Shown: piece after piece, positions 59,949-64,000 of the stretch
Layout of the letters: each line of letters opens with the position of its first letter
Numbering within the stretch: position 1 is the first letter of the stretch
Source: Microtetraspora glauca
GTDB taxonomy: Bacteria; Actinomycetota; Actinomycetes; Streptomycetales; Streptomycetaceae
Reading direction: 5' to 3'
Assembly: GCA_000721275.1 (NCBI GenBank)
Contig: JOFO01000003.1
Coordinates: 186,001 to 250,000 of the forward strand
DNA length: 64,000 nucleotides
The notes under the pieces: generated by a model
What the model was told of the DNA's origin: nothing
The model's database searches: none
The model's input: the letters and a program-made list of their open reading frames with translations, nothing else
Translations under genes and position numbers: made by a program

Positions 59949-60119
59949 ATGGCCAAGAACCGCAACCAGAACCGTCAGAAGCAGCAGTCGCCGGCCGAGC
60001 GCGGCACCCAGCAGGCGCAGCAGTCGTCGATGGAGTCCCAGGCCGAGAACCGCGCCTCCCAGGTCACCCCGGGTGACATGGCGCGGAAGGGCCGTCAGAA
60101 GCGCTTCGGCCACAACTGA
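59949..60119 (+). CDS. Small basic, low-complexity protein (56 residues)
   Basis: Starts MAKNRNQNRQKQQSP; rich in Gln, Asn, Lys, Arg and Ser with almost no hydrophobic residues, so intrinsically disordered and highly basic. Ends in RKGRQKRFGHN. GAGGAGG lies about 11 bases before the ATG. A strong terminator follows, so it is expressed as its own transcript. Related short proteins occur next to dnaE in streptomycetes as far as I recall; function unknown, nucleic-acid binding is possible. Confidence 0.7.
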   Translation: MAKNRNQNRQKQQSPAERGTQQAQQSSMESQAENRASQVTPGDMARKGRQKRFGHN

Positions 60120-60135
60120 CGCCCGGCCGACGGCA

Positions 60136-60169
60136 AAGGGGCGCGCCCGTGACGACGGGCGCGCCCCTT
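60136..60169. terminator. Bidirectional terminator between the small basic protein gene and dnaE
   Basis: Perfect 15-base inverted repeat AAGGGGCGCGCCCGT / ACGGGCGCGCCCCTT with a GACG loop, 16 bases after the small gene and 22 bases after the dnaE stop on the other strand. Confidence 0.85.
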
Positions 60170-60191
60170 GCGCGTGCGGTACGGGACCGGG

Positions 60192-63100
60192 CTATCCGGC
60201 CAGGCAGGACGGGCCGAGCAGCACCTTGAGGTCGCCGAAGAGGGCGGGGTCGGGCTGGACCCGGTGCCGGTCGAGCCGGAGGACGGTGGTGGAGCGGGGG
60301 CCCTGGAGCTTGATCCGCACCTCGGTGTTGCCCTTGTGGTGGCGGAGGATCTCGTCCAGCCGGCTCACCATCGGCGGGGTGACCTTGAGGGCGGGGATGG
60401 TGAGGACGACGGGGGCGTTGGTGCCGGCGTTGGACAGGTCGGGGACCATCAGCTCCATGGCGACGAGCCGGGGCACGTCCTCGCGCTTGTCGAGCCGGCC
60501 CTTGACGAAGACGACGGCGTCCTCGACGAGCTGGGTGGAGACCAGCTGGTAGGTGGCGGGGAAGAACATGCACTCGATGGAGCCGGCCAGGTCCTCGACG
60601 GTGGCGATGGCCCAGGCGTTGCCCTGCTTGGTCATCTTCCGCTGGAGGCCGGAGATGATGCCGCCGATGGTGACGACCGCGCCGTCGGCGTGCTCACCGC
60701 CGGTGAGCTGGGAGATGCCGGCGTCGGTCTTGTCGGAGAGGACGTGCTCCAGGCCGAAGAGCGGGTGGTCGGAGACGTACAGACCGAGCATCTCGCGCTC
60801 CTGCGCGAGCAGGTAGGTCTTGTCCCACTCGTCCTCGGTGAAGGTGACGTCGAGGCCGAAGCCGGGCTCGCTGCTCTCCTCCTCGCCCATGCCGCCGAAC
60901 AGGTCGAACTGGCCCTCGGCCTCCTTGCGCTTGACCGCGACCACGTTGTCGATCATGGGCTCGTGCTGGGCGACGAGGCCCTTGCGGGTGTGGCCCATGG
61001 TGTCGAAGGCGCCGGCCTTGATCAGCGACTCGATGGTGCGCTTGTTGCAGACCACGGCCTCGACCTTGTCGAGGAAGTCGGGGAAGGAAGAGTACTTCCC
61101 CTTGGCCTTGCGGGTCTTGATGATCGACTCGACGACGTTGGCGCCGACGTTCCGGACGGCGGTGAGGCCGAAGAGGATGACGTCGTCGCCCTGGGCGGCG
61201 AAGTTCGACTCCGACTCGTTCACGTTCGGCGGGAGCACCTTGATGCCCATGCGGCGGCACTCGTTGAGGTAGACGGCGGACTTGTCCTTGTCGTCCTTGA
61301 CCGAGGTGAGCAGGCCCGCCATGTACTCGGCGGGGTAGTTCGCCTTGAGGTAGGCGGTCCAGTAGGACACCAGGCCGTACGCGGCGGAGTGCGCCTTGTT
61401 GAAGGCGTAGCCGGCGAAGGGGACCAGCACGTCCCAGAGGGCCTGGATGGCCTCGTCGCTGTAGCCGTTCTTCTTGGCGCCGGCCTGGAAGATGGTGAAG
61501 TTCTTCGCCAGCTCGTCGGGCTTCTTCTTGCCCATGACGCGGCGGAGGATGTCGGCCTCGCCGAGCGAGTAGCCGGCGATAATCTGGGCGGCCTTCTGCA
61601 CCTGCTCCTGGTAGACGATCAGGCCGTAGGTGACGTCCAGGACCTCCTTGAGCGGCTCCTCCAGCTCGGGGTGGATCGGGGTGATCTCCTGCTGGCCGTT
61701 CTTGCGGAGGGCGTAGTTGGTGTGCGAGTTCATGCCCATCGGGCCCGGGCGGTAGAGCGCGGACACGGCGGAGATGTCTTCGAAGTTGTCGGGCTTCATC
61801 AGCCGCAGCAGCGACCGCATGGGGCCGCCGTCGAACTGGAAGACGCCGAGGGTGTCGCCGCGCTGGAGCAGCTCGAAGGTCTTGGGGTCGTCGAGCGGCA
61901 GGGCCAGGAGGTCGAGGTCGATCCCCTTGTTGGCCTTCACCATCTTGACGGCGTCGTCCATGATCGTGAGGTTGCGCAGGCCGAGGAAGTCCATCTTCAG
62001 CAGGCCGAGCGACTCGCACTGCGGGTAGTCCCACTGCGTGATGGTGACGCCGTCGGTGTGCCGCACCCAGATCGGGGCGTGGTCGACGATCGGCTCGCTG
62101 GACATGATGACGCCGGCGGCGTGCACGCCCATCTGGCGGACCAGGCCCTCGACGCCCTTGGCGGTGTCGATGACCTTCTTCACGTCGGGCTCGTTCTCGT
62201 ACATCGCCCGGATCTCGCCCGCCTCGCTGTAGCGCGGGTGCGAGGGGTTGGTGATGCCGTCGAGGTCGATGCCCTTGCCGAGGACGTCGGCGGGCATGGC
62301 CTTGGTGAGCCGGTCGCCCATGGCGTACGGGTAGCCGAGGACGCGCGCGGAGTCCTTGATGGCGTTCTTGGCCTTGATCTTGCCGTAGGTGCCGATCATG
62401 GCGACCTTGTCGGCGCCGTACTTCTCGGTCACGTACCGGATCACCTCGACGCGCCGGCGCTCGTCGAAGTCGATGTCGACGTCGGGCATCGAGATGCGCT
62501 CGGGGTTGAGGAAGCGCTCGAAGATCAGGCCGTGCGGGATCGGGTCGAGGTCGGTGATGCCCATGGCGTACGCGACGATCGAGCCGGCCGCGGAGCCTCG
62601 GCCGGGGCCCACGGCGATGCCCTGCTTCTTCGCCCACATGATGAAGTCGGCGACGACGAGGAAGTAGCCGGGGAAGCCCATCGAGATGATGGTGTCCATC
62701 TCGTACTCGACCTGCTTGAGGCGGTCCTCCGGGATGCCGTTCGGGAACCGGCGGTGCATGCCGCGCATGGTCTCCTCGCGGAACCAGCTGACCTCGGTGT
62801 AGCCCTCCGGGATGTCGAACTTCGGCATGAGGTTCTTGGCCTCGAACATGCCGGTGGTGTCGATCTGCTCGGCGACCAGGAGCGTGTTGGCGCAGCCCTC
62901 CTGCCAGGCGTCCGAGGAGTCGATGGCGTACATCTCCTCGGTGGACTTCAGGTAGTAGCCGGTGCCGTCGAACTTGAAGCGGTCCGGGTCGGAGAGGTTC
63001 TTGCCGGTCTGGATGCAGAGCAGGGCGTCGTGGGCGGTGGCCTCGTGCGCGTAGGTGTAGTGCGAGTCGTTGGTGACCAGCGGCGGGATGCCGAGCTTCT

Positions 63101-63731
63101 TGCCGATCTCCAGGAGGCCGTCGCGGACCCGGCGCTCGATCTCGATGCCGTGGTCCATCAGCTCCAGGAAGTAGCGGTCCTTGCCGAAGATGTCCTGGTA
63201 CTCGGAGGCCGACTTCAGGGCCTCGTCGAACTGGCCGAGGCGCAGCCGGGTCTGGAGCTCGCCGGAGGGGCAGCCGGTGGAGGCGATCAGGCCCTCGGAC
63301 CACTGGGAGATGGTCTCCTTGTCCATCCGGGGCCACTTCTGGAGCCAGCCCTCGGCGTAGGCGTCGGAGGAGAGCTTGAAGAGGTTGTGCAGGCCGGTGG
63401 CGTTCGCCGCCCAGATGGTCTTGTGGGTGTAGCCGCCGGAGCCGGAGACGTCGTCCCGCTTCTGGTGCGGCTGGCCCCAGAGGATCTTGCGCTTGTTCCG
63501 CCGGGACTCGGGGGCGACGTACGCCTCGATGCCGATGATCGGCGTCACGCCCGCCTTCTTGGCGCTGTGGAAGAAGTCGTACGCGCCGTGCAGGTTGCCG
63601 TGGTCGGACATGGCGATGTGCGTCATGCCCATCTCGTTGCACGCGTTGAACATGTCCTTCAGCCGCGCGGCACCGTCCAGCAGGGAGTACTGGGTGTGGA
63701 CGTGGAGGTGCGTGAAGGGCGGCTTGGTCAC
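60192..63731 (-). CDS. dnaE: DNA polymerase III alpha subunit
   Basis: 1179 residues, full length for replicative DnaE1. The N-terminal PHP domain has HLHVHTQYSLLDG and SDHGNLHG. The polymerase core has the PDVDIDFDERRR motif with catalytic aspartates and the GPGRGSAAGSIVAYAMGI loop. A helix-hairpin-helix and OB-fold (GGIISGLQRKMTKQGNAWAI) lie near the C-terminus. No intein or frameshift. The GTG start has GGAGG upstream and gives the conserved MTKPPFTHLHVHTQ opening. It replicates the chromosome together with the clamp and clamp loader encoded elsewhere. Confidence 0.97.
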   Translation of the reverse strand: MTKPPFTHLHVHTQYSLLDGAARLKDMFNACNEMGMTHIAMSDHGNLHGAYDFFHSAKKAGVTPIIGIEAYVAPESRRNKRKILWGQPHQKRDDVSGSGGYTHKTIWAANATGLHNLFKLSSDAYAEGWLQKWPRMDKETISQWSEGLIASTGCPSGELQTRLRLGQFDEALKSASEYQDIFGKDRYFLELMDHGIEIERRVRDGLLEIGKKLGIPPLVTNDSHYTYAHEATAHDALLCIQTGKNLSDPDRFKFDGTGYYLKSTEEMYAIDSSDAWQEGCANTLLVAEQIDTTGMFEAKNLMPKFDIPEGYTEVSWFREETMRGMHRRFPNGIPEDRLKQVEYEMDTIISMGFPGYFLVVADFIMWAKKQGIAVGPGRGSAAGSIVAYAMGITDLDPIPHGLIFERFLNPERISMPDVDIDFDERRRVEVIRYVTEKYGADKVAMIGTYGKIKAKNAIKDSARVLGYPYAMGDRLTKAMPADVLGKGIDLDGITNPSHPRYSEAGEIRAMYENEPDVKKVIDTAKGVEGLVRQMGVHAAGVIMSSEPIVDHAPIWVRHTDGVTITQWDYPQCESLGLLKMDFLGLRNLTIMDDAVKMVKANKGIDLDLLALPLDDPKTFELLQRGDTLGVFQFDGGPMRSLLRLMKPDNFEDISAVSALYRPGPMGMNSHTNYALRKNGQQEITPIHPELEEPLKEVLDVTYGLIVYQEQVQKAAQIIAGYSLGEADILRRVMGKKKPDELAKNFTIFQAGAKKNGYSDEAIQALWDVLVPFAGYAFNKAHSAAYGLVSYWTAYLKANYPAEYMAGLLTSVKDDKDKSAVYLNECRRMGIKVLPPNVNESESNFAAQGDDVILFGLTAVRNVGANVVESIIKTRKAKGKYSSFPDFLDKVEAVVCNKRTIESLIKAGAFDTMGHTRKGLVAQHEPMIDNVVAVKRKEAEGQFDLFGGMGEEESSEPGFGLDVTFTEDEWDKTYLLAQEREMLGLYVSDHPLFGLEHVLSDKTDAGISQLTGGEHADGAVVTIGGIISGLQRKMTKQGNAWAIATVEDLAGSIECMFFPATYQLVSTQLVEDAVVFVKGRLDKREDVPRLVAMELMVPDLSNAGTNAPVVLTIPALKVTPPMVSRLDEILRHHKGNTEVRIKLQGPRSTTVLRLDRHRVQPDPALFGDLKVLLGPSCLAG

Positions 63732-63891
63732 GGGGGGTGCCTCCGGCGACGGACTTCTGGGGGGACAGCGTCGAAGTCTACGTCGCACGAGTGACAGGAG
63801 GCGGGCACCGGCGGCTAAGGTCACGCGTTGGGCGGGGTGGAACACCTGTCCGCATTTGTCATGACCAGTCTTACCGCCAGGAGGCGCCCCG

Positions 63892-64000
63892 ATGCCGGTC
63901 CCCCAGCCCGCCGCCGCCGAGCGCGGCGAGCAGATCCTCGCCGTCTTCGACACCGCCTTCGGCGCGCTGCTCGCGGCCGACCCGGCGGCCTTCAAGGTCA
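63892..64000 (+). CDS. Probable DUF2252-family protein, 5' part (cut by window end)
   Basis: Only ~36 residues are visible: MPVPQPAAAERGEQILA then VFDTAFGALLAADPAAFKV. A CCAGGAGGCG ribosome site precedes the ATG at 63892. The ERGEQILAVFDTAFG..DPAAFKV pattern resembles the opening of actinobacterial DUF2252 (kinase-fold-like) proteins as I recall them. Divergent from dnaE, with a 160-base promoter region between them. The identification needs the rest of the gene. Confidence 0.5.
   Translation, partial: MPVPQPAAAERGEQILAVFDTAFGALLAADPAAFKV

Overview
This is a high-GC actinobacterial chromosome segment, almost certainly from a Streptomyces species. Coding is dense with G/C at third positions, GTG starts are common, one likely TTG start occurs, and many adjacent genes are joined by 4-base ATGA or GTGA overlaps. 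Gene content and order (gltBD, lgt, trpCMBA, trpE, the hisDCB..HA..F cluster, dnaE) match what I recall of the conserved core of Streptomyces chromosomes. This is an inference from gene content; no alignment was run. I saw no insertion sequence, prophage, CRISPR array, rRNA or tRNA gene.

Layout. 1-8.2 kb: the 3' end of a secreted 5'-nucleotidase, a two-gene decarboxylase/N-hydroxylase unit resembling desAB of desferrioxamine synthesis but without desC or desD, aminopeptidase N, then an AraC regulator, chorismate mutase and L-asparaginase in one orientation. 8.2-18.5 kb: an intracellular GH35 beta-galactosidase divergent from the AraC gene, a secreted trypsin very like S. griseus trypsin, a HExxH/zinc-ribbon protein, a methyltransferase, an ankyrin-HEAT protein, a MarR regulator with a palindromic operator, a Tat-type tyrosine phosphatase, a KstR2-like TetR regulator, a PNPOx-like protein, a VOC protein and a VWA protein. 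18.6-26 kb: glutamate synthase gltBD with a GlnR-like box upstream, and a VIT/CCC1-type transporter.

26.2-34 kb holds the most unusual unit: seven tightly overlapping genes encoding four different ADP-ribosylglycohydrolase-fold proteins, a ribokinase, a CaiB/BaiF CoA-transferase and a CitE-like CoA-ester lyase. The content suggests hydrolysis of a ribosyl or ADP-ribosyl conjugate, phosphorylation of the released ribose, and CoA activation and C-C cleavage of a carboxylic acid moiety. I know of no assigned function for this set.

34-51.5 kb is amino-acid biosynthesis on the minus strand: lgt and a membrane-anchored DsbA-like thioredoxin; hisI-trpE-three small membrane protein genes-trpC-trpM-trpB-trpA; an ArsR-type regulator with an efflux pump and a triple-repeat operator; and hisD-hisC-hisB-small membrane ORF-hisH-priA-ridA-hisF. 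No trpF is present; the bifunctional PriA is expected to serve both histidine and tryptophan synthesis.

51.7-64 kb: a pentapeptide-like/ion-channel-like membrane protein, a repeat-like hypothetical protein, a LON-domain protein, a YbaK/ProX deacylase, a DUF2567 membrane protein, an ABC exporter pair, a NYN-domain protein, a small basic protein, the replicative polymerase gene dnaE, and the start of a probable DUF2252 gene. Strong GC-rich hairpins that look like terminators separate most convergent or successive transcription units.
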